From: Comamonadaceae bacterium
Lineage (GTDB): Bacteria > Pseudomonadota > Gammaproteobacteria > Burkholderiales > Burkholderiaceae_C
DNA length: 64,000 nucleotides
NCBI GenBank assembly: GCA_947452785.1
Contig: CANGDZ010000004.1
Coordinates: forward strand, 33,312 to 97,311
Direction: 5' to 3'
In this document: positions 16,915-26,363 of the stretch, in pieces
Layout: every line of letters starts with the position of its first letter
How positions within the stretch are numbered: position 1 is the first letter of the stretch
Notes under the pieces: model-generated
What the model saw: the letters and a program-made list of their open reading frames with translations, nothing else
The model's database searches: none
What the model was told of the DNA's origin: nothing
Program-made: the position numbers and the translations under genes

Positions 16915-17928
16915 GTGCACCCAACAGGCCACAAGCCACAACCCCAAGTCAGGACCTGGCAATGGCCAAAGCATGTCTTTGGCGTTTTGGCGTTGACCGG
17001 ATGTCTCGCTGTATGTGCTCAGCAACTTGAGTCCACAATTGAATTGGTTGTGCCAACTGCGGCTCAGGGATCGACCGACTTGCTGGCTCGCCTGGTGGCC
17101 AAAGGCCTGACGGAGAAGGGCTTGGGCCCGGTTCAAGTTCGCAACATGCCTGGACGCAGTGGCGCATTGGCCGCAGCCTATGTGGCAGCAGCACCCCCCA
17201 ATGGGCGCACCTTGCTGGTGGCCACACCCAGCAGCCATGGAATTGCCTCTGCTTTAGAACGCAACTTGCCTTACGACCCCGTAGCGAGCTTCACGCCCAT
17301 CGTTCGCTTTGCTTCGGCGCCCTACCTGTTGGTCGTCAAACCTGACCGTGCGGCCAATCAAGTTGCCTTCACAGAAGCGGCCAAACTGGCTTCTGGGGCA
17401 TGGACCTATTCATCCACAGGGACAGGTGGGCCCCACCACCTTGTCGCAGAATTTTATTTCCGCAAAGCGGGCCTTTCCTTGCGCCACCGGCCTGCAGCAG
17501 GTGGCGCTGCCGCTTTGAACATGCTTCAGAGCGGTGAGGTTCAAGTCATGTTGCCCGCAGCGATTCTCGCTTTACCTCGAATCCAACAAGGGCAACTCAA
17601 GGCCTTGGCCGTCACTGGCCCCCAAAGGCTAGCGGCATTGCCCGATGTGCCTACGTTCAACGAAACCGGGGTTCAGATGGACATGGTTTCTTGGTATGGC
17701 CTGATGGCCCCCGCAGGGTTACCTGCCGAACAGGCTGCAAAATTAGCCAGCGGCGTTCTTTCTGTGCTGGCCGATCCGCTGATACAGAAGTCCTTGAGCG
17801 ACATGGCGATCAATATCACAGCAGAACGAGGCGCCGACTTCGTGGCCACGATCAAGAGCGAGATGAGCAGTTGGAAATCACTGGTCAGTGACTTGGGTTT
17901 GCAAGTGGATCTCGGCAAAACAGATTGA
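16915..17928 (+). CDS. Bug-family TTT solute receptor
   Basis: A 337-residue Bug receptor with a GTG start (no other in-frame start precedes the signal). The N-terminal VFGVLALTGCLAVCAQQ is a signal peptide; LTGC could also be read as a lipobox. The first mature strand IELVVPTAAQGSTDLLARL deviates from the usual PxPPGG loop (PTAAQG), so ligand contacts may differ. It is the first gene of the LysR-linked operon. Confidence 0.85.
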   Translation: MHPTGHKPQPQVRTWQWPKHVFGVLALTGCLAVCAQQLESTIELVVPTAAQGSTDLLARLVAKGLTEKGLGPVQVRNMPGRSGALAAAYVAAAPPNGRTLLVATPSSHGIASALERNLPYDPVASFTPIVRFASAPYLLVVKPDRAANQVAFTEAAKLASGAWTYSSTGTGGPHHLVAEFYFRKAGLSLRHRPAAGGAAALNMLQSGEVQVMLPAAILALPRIQQGQLKALAVTGPQRLAALPDVPTFNETGVQMDMVSWYGLMAPAGLPAEQAAKLASGVLSVLADPLIQKSLSDMAINITAERGADFVATIKSEMSSWKSLVSDLGLQVDLGKTD

Positions 17929-17947
17929 CCCCACCGCGTTAAAGCAA

Positions 17948-18976
17948 ATGCAACACAACACTTTATGGAAAACCTGTCTGAAATGGGGCCGCCGCCGCAA
18001 TGCGCCAACGCCTGTGCTTTGGCGGTTTGCCAAAGCTCTTGGACTAATCGCACTGACGTCCGCAGGTCTTTCACACGCTGCATTCCCCGAAAAAGCCATT
18101 CACATCGTGGTCCCATTTGTACCTGGTGGCGCGGCAGACAGTGCGGTGCGTTTAATGGCCCCCAGTTTGCAAAAACGCTTGGGCCAACCTGTTCTGATTG
18201 AAAACAAGGGGGGTGCCGGTGCGACGATCGGCACCGCTTACGTGGCCATCAGTCCCGCCGACGGATACACCCTGTTGATGGGCAGTGCCAGTAACGCCAT
18301 TGGCAATGCCATTCAAAACAAAGTGCCCTATGTTTTTGAGCGTGACTTCACGCCGGTGATGTTGGTGGCGGACGTCCCTGGCGTGGTGGTGGTGCCAGCG
18401 AAATTACCAGTGAAAAACATGCAGGAGTTGATTGCCTATGCCAAAGCGCATGAAGGCCAGCTCAACTACGGATCCCCCGGCTACGGAACCAGCGTTCACC
18501 TGGCTGGAGAGTTATTCCAAAGCATGACGGGTACCACCATGATGCATGCATCCTACAAAGGTGCTGCTCCCGCCATCACGGATTTGCTGGGCATGCGCCT
18601 GCAGCTTATGTTTCCGGCCTTGGCGGCGGTGCAAGCGCATATTCAAGCGGGAACTTTGCGCGCACTTGCCGTGACGACAAGAAAACGAACTGCGCTAGCG
18701 CCAGATTTACCCACCGTCAGTGAGAGTGGACTTTCAGACTTTGAGGTCGGCGGCTGGATTGGGATTTTTGCACCCAAAGGCTTGCCCCCCGATGTACTGC
18801 AGACCTTGACACGCGCCATTGATGAAACGATGAAAGAAGACGAGTTACGCCGCAGCCTTTCCAAAATGGGCATTGAAGCCATGCCTGGATCGGCGCAGGC
18901 TCTGCGCGAACGAGTCGAGTCCGATTCACGGCGCTGGGAAAAAGTCATTAAAAACAGAAAGATGGAATTGCAATGA
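17948..18976 (+). CDS. Bug-family TTT solute receptor
   Basis: A 342-residue Bug receptor. Signal region GLIALTSAGLSHAAF follows a basic N-terminus; the mature protein starts IHIVVPFVPGGAADSAVRL and continues ENKGGAGATIGTAYVAISPADGYT. The ATG at MQHNTLW was chosen over an earlier in-frame ATG that lies inside the preceding gene. Its stop overlaps the aldehyde dehydrogenase start (ATGA), showing translational coupling between transport and catabolic genes. Confidence 0.88.
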   Translation: MQHNTLWKTCLKWGRRRNAPTPVLWRFAKALGLIALTSAGLSHAAFPEKAIHIVVPFVPGGAADSAVRLMAPSLQKRLGQPVLIENKGGAGATIGTAYVAISPADGYTLLMGSASNAIGNAIQNKVPYVFERDFTPVMLVADVPGVVVVPAKLPVKNMQELIAYAKAHEGQLNYGSPGYGTSVHLAGELFQSMTGTTMMHASYKGAAPAITDLLGMRLQLMFPALAAVQAHIQAGTLRALAVTTRKRTALAPDLPTVSESGLSDFEVGGWIGIFAPKGLPPDVLQTLTRAIDETMKEDELRRSLSKMGIEAMPGSAQALRERVESDSRRWEKVIKNRKMELQ

Positions 18977-20508
18977 ACGCAGATATCGCACAGCAAAATC
19001 GCTCGCAAGCACAGACCCTGATTGATGCGCTCAGTACGCCCGTTTTGTCTCACTTTATCGATGGTCAAAACTACTTGCGCCAGGATGGTGCGACGATTTC
19101 CAATCGCTCTCCTGTCGACGACACAGAACTCAATCAAACGGCGCAGGGCAACGAAGCGGATGTGGCCACGGCCAGCCTGTCTTCAGAGAAAGCCTTTGAG
19201 AGCTGGCGGCAATGGCCCGCCGAAAAAAGGCGCGATGTGCTCCATGCCATTGCCGACCGCATTGAGGCTAACGCCGAGTCCATTGCGCTGATGGAAACCG
19301 CCGACACAGGCCAGCCCTTAAGATTTACCGGTAAAACGGCGACCCGTGGCGCTGAAAATTTTCGCTATTTTGCTGACCTGTGCACCCGGGCTGCGGATGG
19401 CCACAGCTACCCCACACCGACCCATCTGAACTACACGATGCGTGAGCCGATTGGCCCTGTCGGCGCCATCACGCCCTGGAACATGCCCTTCATGTTGGCC
19501 ACTTGGAAAATCGCGCCCGCCTTGGCCGCTGGCTGTACCGTGGTTCACAAACCGGCCGAATGGAGTCCGCTGACCGCCACGTTGCTGGCCAAAATCGCTT
19601 TCGAGGCGGGCTTGCCTGCCGGTGTACTCAACACTGTTCAAGGCTTGGGCAATGAAGCCGGCAGCGCACTGACACAAGATCCTCGCATCAAAGCCATTGC
19701 CTTTGTCGGCGGAACACAAACGGGTTCGCGCATCATGGCGCAAGGTGCGCCCAGCCTGAAGCGCGTGCATTTTGAATTGGGCGGCAAAAGTCCCGTGGTG
19801 GTCTTTGACGATGCGGACCTTGACCGGGCCGTGGATGCCGTGGCCTTCATGATTTTCAGCCTCAACGGTCAGCGCTGCAATGCAGGCTCACGCCTGCTGG
19901 TTCAACGCTCGATTCACGACCAATTTGTGGAGCGTCTGATTCAGCGTGCGCAAAAAATTTGCGTGGGAAACCCGTTCGATCCTGCAACAGAGGTGGGGCC
20001 GCTGATTCACAGCAAGCAGCTGACCAAAGTGAAAGAGCACTGCTTCAATGCCGTGCAAGCCGGCGCCACGATGCATTGCGGCGGCGTGAATGCTTTGAGC
20101 GCTCATTTGCCAGCTGCTGGAAATTGGTTTGCCCCGGCCATCGTCTCTGGCGTGACGCCGGCTATGGATATCGTTCAACAAGAGGTTTTTGGACCTGTCC
20201 TTGCCGTTTTGCCTTTTGACGATGAAGCCCATGCGCTTGCGCTGGCCAACGACAGCCGATACGGCTTGTCTACCTATCTCTGGACGGGCAATGTAGGGCG
20301 TGCACACCGTTTGGCAAGGTCCTTTCAGTCCGGCATGGTCTGGGTCAACACCGAGATCGCACGCAATTTGTCGACGCCGTTTGGCGGCATGAAAGACAGC
20401 GGCATCGGCCGTGATGGCGGTGACTGGAGTTTTGACTTTTACATGGAAACACGCAATGTCTGCATTGCGCTGGACGGTCACGCGATTCCGCAAATTGGCA
20501 AGCTTTGA
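18973..20508 (+). CDS. Aldehyde dehydrogenase, HpaE-like
   Basis: A 511-residue NAD(P)-dependent aldehyde dehydrogenase with all catalytic parts: Asn170 (TPWNMPF), Lys193 (HKPAEWSP), Glu268 (FELGGKSP) and nucleophile Cys302 (NGQRCNAG). The closest family by pattern is 5-carboxymethyl-2-hydroxymuconate semialdehyde dehydrogenase (HpaE), which oxidises a semialdehyde to a diacid in homoprotocatechuate breakdown. No ring-cleavage dioxygenase is nearby, so the actual aldehyde is probably different, perhaps the product of the TPP enzyme in the same operon. Confidence 0.85.
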   Translation: MNADIAQQNRSQAQTLIDALSTPVLSHFIDGQNYLRQDGATISNRSPVDDTELNQTAQGNEADVATASLSSEKAFESWRQWPAEKRRDVLHAIADRIEANAESIALMETADTGQPLRFTGKTATRGAENFRYFADLCTRAADGHSYPTPTHLNYTMREPIGPVGAITPWNMPFMLATWKIAPALAAGCTVVHKPAEWSPLTATLLAKIAFEAGLPAGVLNTVQGLGNEAGSALTQDPRIKAIAFVGGTQTGSRIMAQGAPSLKRVHFELGGKSPVVVFDDADLDRAVDAVAFMIFSLNGQRCNAGSRLLVQRSIHDQFVERLIQRAQKICVGNPFDPATEVGPLIHSKQLTKVKEHCFNAVQAGATMHCGGVNALSAHLPAAGNWFAPAIVSGVTPAMDIVQQEVFGPVLAVLPFDDEAHALALANDSRYGLSTYLWTGNVGRAHRLARSFQSGMVWVNTEIARNLSTPFGGMKDSGIGRDGGDWSFDFYMETRNVCIALDGHAIPQIGKL

Positions 20509-20544
20509 GCCTCGCCATAAATCGAAAATCCGCAAGGGAAACGA

Positions 20545-22080
20545 ATGTCGCAAAAACAAAGACCCAATATTCTGTTCATCACCACAGATCAACAAAGGGC
20601 CGATTGCATTGGGTATGAAAACCCTGTGCTGCGCACGCCGCACCTGGATGCTTTGGCGCGTTCAGGCACACGTTTTTCAAATTGCATCACCCCAAGCATC
20701 GTATGCCAACCTGCTCGCGCAGCCATCTTGACCGGCATGCTGCCTTTGACGAACGGCGTTTGGGATAACGGCGTGGACCTGAACCCGAGCATTGGCGCGC
20801 AAGGCATGGCGGCGCAATTGGCCCATAGCGGTTATGCCACGGCCTTTGTGGGCAAGGCTCACTTCTCTTCCAAAATCACTTTCCAAGCGACAGGTACACC
20901 TGAGTGCAGAAAAAGTGCCCCCAGTTACCCGGATGACTGGGTGGGGCCGTACATGGGCTTTGACCATGTGGAATTGGCGGCTCTGGGTAAATTTCACCGT
21001 GCACGATTGCCTGCAGACGCGCCCACCATCCACCGTTTTGAGCATGCGTTGCTCAGCCACCCCAATGCCTTGGAGTTATGGCAAAACTCCACCACGCAGG
21101 GCAGTGGCGCCGCACAGACTTGGGACTCCTGCTTGCCCGAGGAATGGCACAGCAGCGCCTGGGTGGCTGATCGCACATTGGCGATTTTGGAAAAGCAAAA
21201 AGAGGCCGATCAACCATTCTTTGCCTGGGCTTCATTTCCCGATCCGCACCACCCATTTGATTGTCCTGCGCCTTGGAATGCCATGTACCAGCCCGCAGAC
21301 ATGCTGTTGCCCGAGCACAGAACCTTGGACTTGGAAAAAAGGCCCTGGTGGCACCGTGAAGCACTGGAAGGTTCGCCCAAAATCGCCGACCCCGAACTGG
21401 CCAAGTTTCGCTCTGAAGGTTTTAAAGTTCCACCGCAGACGGATGAGCAACTGCGAGAGATGACGGCCAATTACTACGGCATGATCTCGCTGGTCGACCA
21501 CCATGTGGGACGGATTTTGCAGGGCTTGGAACAAGCAGGTTTGGCCGAAAACACCTTGATTGTTTTCGCCAGTGACCACGGCGACATGCTCGGCGATCAC
21601 GGGTTGTACCTCAAAGGGCCGATGTTTTATGAAGGGGTTCTTCGGGTTCCCCTGATCGTGGCAGGCCCAGGTGTTCCCGCTGGTCAATGCATCGACACAC
21701 CGGTATCGACCATTGATTTGGCCGCCACTTTCTTAGAGAGTGCGGGTCTTCACAACCAGAGCGTTCAAAGCCGGTCGCTGCACCCCGTCATGGCGGGCAA
21801 AGAAACACGTGAATGCGCTTGGAGCGAATGGCATGTGCATCCCGCGAGACTGGGCGTGGCGCTTGAATTACGCGCCGTCAGGACTGCGGCTTACAGCTAC
21901 ACCTTTGAATTTAGTTCGGGCAGCGGCGAGTTGTACGACCTGCAGCAAGATCCCGATCAAATGATCAATCTTTTTGCCGATAAGGAATGGAGCGATGTGC
22001 GCGCGCAAATGCATGCATTGCTGTTGGCGCGACCTGGCGCTATCCGCACAGACTTGGCCGAACCGGTCGGCATCGCATGA
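20545..22080 (+). CDS. Sulfatase / phosphonate monoester hydrolase family enzyme
   Basis: A 511-residue alkaline-phosphatase-superfamily hydrolase. ITTDQQRADCIGYENP (Asp15) and SDHGDMLGDHG provide metal ligands, and VCQPAR carries Cys54 for formylglycine formation with Arg58. There is no signal peptide, so it works on an imported compound. By pattern it lies near choline-sulfatase and phosphonate monoester hydrolase groups, so the bond cut may be a sulfate or a phosphonate ester. Start preceded by AAGGGAAACG. Overlaps the next gene by four bases. Confidence 0.85.
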   Translation: MSQKQRPNILFITTDQQRADCIGYENPVLRTPHLDALARSGTRFSNCITPSIVCQPARAAILTGMLPLTNGVWDNGVDLNPSIGAQGMAAQLAHSGYATAFVGKAHFSSKITFQATGTPECRKSAPSYPDDWVGPYMGFDHVELAALGKFHRARLPADAPTIHRFEHALLSHPNALELWQNSTTQGSGAAQTWDSCLPEEWHSSAWVADRTLAILEKQKEADQPFFAWASFPDPHHPFDCPAPWNAMYQPADMLLPEHRTLDLEKRPWWHREALEGSPKIADPELAKFRSEGFKVPPQTDEQLREMTANYYGMISLVDHHVGRILQGLEQAGLAENTLIVFASDHGDMLGDHGLYLKGPMFYEGVLRVPLIVAGPGVPAGQCIDTPVSTIDLAATFLESAGLHNQSVQSRSLHPVMAGKETRECAWSEWHVHPARLGVALELRAVRTAAYSYTFEFSSGSGELYDLQQDPDQMINLFADKEWSDVRAQMHALLLARPGAIRTDLAEPVGIA

Positions 22081-22646
22081 CCGCGCGCTCAGGCCCGGTT
22101 GTTCATCGCGCCAAGCGCTTTTTTCTGGTGCTGTTGTTGGCGATGACGCCTCTCGTGTCTCACGCCGAATGCGCCGCCATGCTGCCCGCTCTGGACCGAC
22201 TCGAAGCCATGGTCCAAGCCGAAATGACCGCACGCGAGGCCCTGGTGACCATGCGCCGCAATGCACAAGACTGGAAAAACCTGTTGCTTCGGGGTAGTGA
22301 TGCCCAAATGAGGCAAACCATGCAAGCCCGATTCGACAGCCAAGCCGCAAGCTATGCCATGCAGCTTGGGAGTCTGCGCAAACAACTGCAGGCACTGGGT
22401 GAGACCCCTCGTCGACTGGATATCTTGGACCAAGAGCAGATCCAACTGTTTGGCAAATACCGACAGGCACTGGCCACCCACGGCGTGAATACGCTGGAGG
22501 CTGCTTTCCAAGCCGATCGTGAAGTTCAAGGGGCCGACGTCAAAACACTGCGCACCCTGGAGGAAGCGATTGAAGCGCTGGCCACGAACAATCGTGGACA
22601 GTTTCAAACTGTGCGGCAGTTGCTGAAGACGTGCCCAGCTTCCTAA
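22077..22646 (+). CDS. Secreted helical protein of unknown function
   Basis: A 189-residue protein with signal peptide AKRFFLVLLLAMTPLVSHA cut before ECAAM. The mature part is almost entirely predicted helix with many Gln, Leu, Arg and Ala (LDRLEAMVQAEMTAREALV, then MQARFDSQAAS), resembling a helical bundle such as a periplasmic sensor domain without the rest of a receptor. It has two Cys, near the start and end of the mature chain, which could be joined. The ATG overlaps the sulfatase stop (ATGA). No family recognised. Confidence 0.6.
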   Translation: MTARSGPVVHRAKRFFLVLLLAMTPLVSHAECAAMLPALDRLEAMVQAEMTAREALVTMRRNAQDWKNLLLRGSDAQMRQTMQARFDSQAASYAMQLGSLRKQLQALGETPRRLDILDQEQIQLFGKYRQALATHGVNTLEAAFQADREVQGADVKTLRTLEEAIEALATNNRGQFQTVRQLLKTCPAS

Positions 22647-22674
22647 ACATCCATTCCACAAGAATAAGTCAGAC

Positions 22675-24414
22675 ATGAACCACCCCGCAGCACAAACAGG
22701 CGCCACGTTGTTGATTGATTCATTGGCTGCGCAAGGCGTTGACACGGTTTTTTGCGTTCCCGGTGAAAGCTATCTGGCGGCGATGGACGCTTTATACGAC
22801 TACCGCGATCAAATTAAGCTGGTCGTATGCCGACATGAAGGTTCTGCCACGTTCATGGCGGAAGCGCATGCCAAAGCCACGGGACGTCCTGGCATTTGTT
22901 TTGTCACGCGCGCACCTGGCGCCACGCAAGCCTCTATCGGTTTGCATACGGCCCATCAAGACTCGACGCCGCTGATTCTTTTTGTGGGCCAAGTGGGGCT
23001 GGACTTCATGGGGCGCGAGGCCTTTCAGGAGGTGGATTACCGTCAGATGTTTCAGCCCGTGGCGAAATGGGTGGCTGAAATTGCCGATCCTGCCCGCGTG
23101 CCTGAGATGGTCAACCGCGCTTTTCATGAAGCTTTGTCTGGGCGCCGTGGCCCTGTGGTCCTGGCGCTGCCCGAAAACGTCCTGAGCGGTGCAGTTCCTG
23201 AAACGGTGCGAATTGCCAAACCGGCCAATCCACCCCAAGTCGTCCCCAGTGCCCACGACTTGAAGAAACTGCAGACCCTGCTTGAACAGGCACAACGACC
23301 CTTGGTGATTCTGGGCGGTAGCGGTTGGAACGCGAAAGCCGTAGAAGACATGGGCGCATTTTTGCGCCACGCGGGATTGCCCGTGATTTGCTCGTTTCGC
23401 AGGCAAGACCTCTTCGATAACAATGATGAGCAATACGTCGGCGTCTTGGGACTGGGGGCTGACCCCGCGTTGCAAGATGCGGTCAAAAACTCTGACCTGC
23501 TCGTGTTGCTGGGCGCCCGCATGGGAGAAGTGCCCAGCTGCGGCTACACCCTGATCGACTCGCCGCAACCGCAACAACTGTTGGTGCATTGCATGCCTTG
23601 CGCCAAGGAGCTCGGCCGCGTGTACCGGCCCGACTTGGCCATGCTGTCCACCATGCCCGAACTGGCGCAAGAACTGGCACAACTGCAATTGCCACCGGAT
23701 TTAAAAACCCGTTGGAAACCCTGGGTGCAGATCTTGCGCCAAGGCTTCGAATCTTTCACCACGCCCAAACTTTCGCCACACCATCCCGCATCGACCGATC
23801 AAGACATGGTGGACATGGGCGCGATTTGGCAAATCTTAAGCAGAGATCTTCCTGATGACGTGATCATCACCAATGGGGCGGGTAATTACACCGCTTGGGC
23901 CCATCGCTTTTACCGCTACACATCCTTCGGCAGCCAACTGGCCCCCACGAGTGGCGCCATGGGGTACGGCTTACCTGCCGCCATCGGCGGTCAACTGGCT
24001 CACCCTCAGCGTCCTGTGCTGTGCCTGGCTGGCGATGGCTGTTTCATGATGAGCTCCCACGAAATGGCCACCGCGGTGAAATTGAAACTTCCCATCGTCA
24101 CCGTGGTGTTTGATAACCAGATGTACGGCACGATTCGAATGCACCAAGAAAAGTGGTTCCCTGAAAGGGTCTACGGCACCGCCTTGGACAACCCAGACTT
24201 TGTGGCGCTAGGCCGCGCCTACGGCGCCCATGCGCAAGCGGTTCACAGTGCTGAAGAGTTGATGGCGGCGATCTTGGTTGGATTTAAAGCAAACGGTCCC
24301 ACCTTGCTGCATGTCCGCACGGACCCCGAACAGATCAGTCCCGGCGGGTCTATCACCTCGATTCGCGAAAAAGCAAAACCGACCACCATGGCGCGCCAAG
24401 CGCTGGCCCCTTAA
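22675..24414 (+). CDS. Thiamine diphosphate-dependent enzyme, acetolactate synthase-like
   Basis: A 579-residue ThDP enzyme with the three usual domains. Glu55 (CRHEGSATFMAEAHAKATG) is the cofactor-activating Glu; the central domain has PLVILGGSGWN; the ThDP motif runs from GDG453-455 to Asn481 (FDNQMYGT). No small regulatory subunit is adjacent, so biosynthetic acetolactate synthase is unlikely. It probably decarboxylates a 2-oxo acid, or ligates the resulting aldehyde, in the pathway of this operon, with the aldehyde dehydrogenase as partner. Confidence 0.8.
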   Translation: MNHPAAQTGATLLIDSLAAQGVDTVFCVPGESYLAAMDALYDYRDQIKLVVCRHEGSATFMAEAHAKATGRPGICFVTRAPGATQASIGLHTAHQDSTPLILFVGQVGLDFMGREAFQEVDYRQMFQPVAKWVAEIADPARVPEMVNRAFHEALSGRRGPVVLALPENVLSGAVPETVRIAKPANPPQVVPSAHDLKKLQTLLEQAQRPLVILGGSGWNAKAVEDMGAFLRHAGLPVICSFRRQDLFDNNDEQYVGVLGLGADPALQDAVKNSDLLVLLGARMGEVPSCGYTLIDSPQPQQLLVHCMPCAKELGRVYRPDLAMLSTMPELAQELAQLQLPPDLKTRWKPWVQILRQGFESFTTPKLSPHHPASTDQDMVDMGAIWQILSRDLPDDVIITNGAGNYTAWAHRFYRYTSFGSQLAPTSGAMGYGLPAAIGGQLAHPQRPVLCLAGDGCFMMSSHEMATAVKLKLPIVTVVFDNQMYGTIRMHQEKWFPERVYGTALDNPDFVALGRAYGAHAQAVHSAEELMAAILVGFKANGPTLLHVRTDPEQISPGGSITSIREKAKPTTMARQALAP

Positions 24415-24435
24415 ACCCTTTCAGAAAGACTGACT

Positions 24436-25359
24436 GTGTCCCCATCGACATCCTCATCCTCCGCAGAATCCAATTCTGACGCATCTGCAATCACCATTGT
24501 GGTTCCTTTTCCACCAGGCGGCATTGACCTCATCTTGTCGCTTTTTATAGAGGGTCTGAGCCAGCGGTTGGGACGAGCTGTTCATTTGGTGAACCACCCG
24601 GGAGGAACTGGCGCCCACGGCACGCTCGAAGTTGCCAAGGCCAAACCCGATGGGCTCACGCTGTTGTTTGCTTCTCAAGGCCCGCTCGTTTACCAGCCAC
24701 AACTCAATTCGGTTGGCTACAGCGCCCTGCATTCATTTGTCCCGGTCTGCCGCGTTACATCGACGCCCAGCGTCTTGATGGCATCGGGCAAGAGTGGTTT
24801 CAACAGCATGGCACAAGTCGTGGCTGCTGCCCAACATGCGCCCGGGTCCATTTCTTATTCAACACCGGGCGTCGGTGGCCTTCCACATATTGGAATGGCT
24901 GCATTCGCTAAAGTCATGGGCGTAGAAATGACGCACAAGCCCATGGCCGGTGCCGCTGCCGCCATCAAGGCCCTGAAAGAGGGTGAAGCTGAACTGATTG
25001 CTGAGCAACTTCCGACCGCCATTGCGCTGGCCAATGAAGGCGCACGGATCATCGGCGTGTTTGCTCAGACTCGGCTGAGTCACTTGCCCGATGTTCCGAC
25101 CTTGATCGAGCAAGGCTGCAATCTCTGCTTTCAATCGTGGAATGTGCTGATGGCGCCCGCCAACACACCCACTGCAACGTTGCAGCGCTTGAGCGAAGCC
25201 TGCTTGGCCGCCTTGGTGGATGCCACGCCCGCCATGAATCAACAAATGGGCATCGACCCGGCCTATCTCGGCTCTGCACAAACGGCCACTTTCATTGCCG
25301 GCGAGCTTGATCGTGCCCATGAACTCGCGCGTCTGAGCGGACTGATCACTGGTAAGTAA
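24436..25359 (+). CDS. Bug-family protein lacking a signal peptide
   Basis: A 307-residue Bug-fold protein with family strands ITIVVPFPPGGIDLILSLF, NHPGGTGAHGTLEVAKAKPDG and STPGVGGLPHIGMA. The N-terminus is a short Ser-rich stretch (SPSTSSSSAESNSD) and then the first mature strand; there is no hydrophobic segment, and no in-frame start upstream adds one. It should therefore stay in the cytoplasm, unlike normal Bug receptors. GTG start, with AGAAAG upstream. It lies between the TPP enzyme and a normal Bug. Confidence 0.8.
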   Translation: MSPSTSSSSAESNSDASAITIVVPFPPGGIDLILSLFIEGLSQRLGRAVHLVNHPGGTGAHGTLEVAKAKPDGLTLLFASQGPLVYQPQLNSVGYSALHSFVPVCRVTSTPSVLMASGKSGFNSMAQVVAAAQHAPGSISYSTPGVGGLPHIGMAAFAKVMGVEMTHKPMAGAAAAIKALKEGEAELIAEQLPTAIALANEGARIIGVFAQTRLSHLPDVPTLIEQGCNLCFQSWNVLMAPANTPTATLQRLSEACLAALVDATPAMNQQMGIDPAYLGSAQTATFIAGELDRAHELARLSGLITGK

Positions 25360-25391
25360 GTTTAGAAATTTCAAAACCCATTGGAGACATC

Positions 25392-26363
25392 GTGAACAAA
25401 AGAATCATGCTTTTAGGTTTAGCCGCAATCTCGTTGACTTGTCAGTGGGGCTCGACCGCACTCGCACAGGCTTTCCCCAGCAAACCCGTCACCTTGGTCG
25501 TTCCCTACCCCGCCGGTGGTGGCGCGGACATCATTGCCCGCATGCTGGCCGAGTCGATGAAATCCACTTTGGGTCAATCCGTGACGGTCACCAACCGACC
25601 TGGAGGCCAGGGCACCATTGGCACCGCTGAAGTGCTGCGCATGCCGCCTGATGGCTACAACATCGTTTTAAGCGCTGCGGCCACCTTGACGGTTCAGCCG
25701 CACCGTCAAGACCTGCCTTACAACACACCGGATGACTACGACCCGATCATCAAAGCATCCAATCTGCCCATGGTGTTGGCCGTGCTGTCCAACTCCAACC
25801 TCAAAAGCGCCAAGCAGGCCTTGGAATTTGCCCGCACCAACCCCGGCAAACTCCGCGTCGGCACCCCTGGCAATGGCTCCATTGGCCATTTGATTGTGGC
25901 CAGCGTGAACACCAAAGCTAAAACCAAATTGGGGCATGTGCCCTATGCCAGTGGGGCTGAATCGATTCCCTCCATGTTGGGCGGGCACATTGAGGCGGTG
26001 GTCGCTCACCCCTCGGAGTTACTTCCCCACGTCAAGGCCAAAACGGTCACCGTCTTGGCTGTTTTTGAAGAGCAACGCAATCCCAACTTCCCTGATGCTC
26101 CGACCTTGCGTGAACTTGGCTACGACGTTGCCATGGGGGTCTACTACCCCATCGTGGCGCCCAAGGGCATGCCTGCAGACATCAAAGCGAAACTGTTCAA
26201 GGCCGCAAAAGATGCCATGGAAAGCCCATCCTTTAGCGCACAGGCTAAAGAGCGTGGCTACAACTTAGAGATCAAAGATCCAGAAACATTGCGCAAAGAG
26301 CTTTGGACTGCTTACCGTGAAAACGGGCAGTTGGTTACTGAATTGGGCATGGGGAAAAAATGA
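25392..26363 (+). CDS. Bug-family TTT solute receptor (TctC-type)
   Basis: A 323-residue Bug receptor with GTG start preceded by TTGGAGAC. Signal LLGLAAISLTCQWGSTALAQ; first strand VTLVVPYPAGGGADIIARM; then NRPGGQGTIGTAEVLRMPPDGY and GTPGNGSIGHLIVAS. Its stop overlaps the tctB start by four bases, so it is the best candidate for the cognate receptor of the TctAB transporter. Confidence 0.9.
   Translation: MNKRIMLLGLAAISLTCQWGSTALAQAFPSKPVTLVVPYPAGGGADIIARMLAESMKSTLGQSVTVTNRPGGQGTIGTAEVLRMPPDGYNIVLSAAATLTVQPHRQDLPYNTPDDYDPIIKASNLPMVLAVLSNSNLKSAKQALEFARTNPGKLRVGTPGNGSIGHLIVASVNTKAKTKLGHVPYASGAESIPSMLGGHIEAVVAHPSELLPHVKAKTVTVLAVFEEQRNPNFPDAPTLRELGYDVAMGVYYPIVAPKGMPADIKAKLFKAAKDAMESPSFSAQAKERGYNLEIKDPETLRKELWTAYRENGQLVTELGMGKK

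Noticed and set aside
22675..24414. Sulfoacetaldehyde acetyltransferase (Xsc) for the ThDP enzyme
   Set aside because: Would suit the sulfur theme, but the N-terminal and central segments follow the acetolactate-synthase-like pattern rather than what I recall of Xsc, and no phosphotransacetylase is adjacent.
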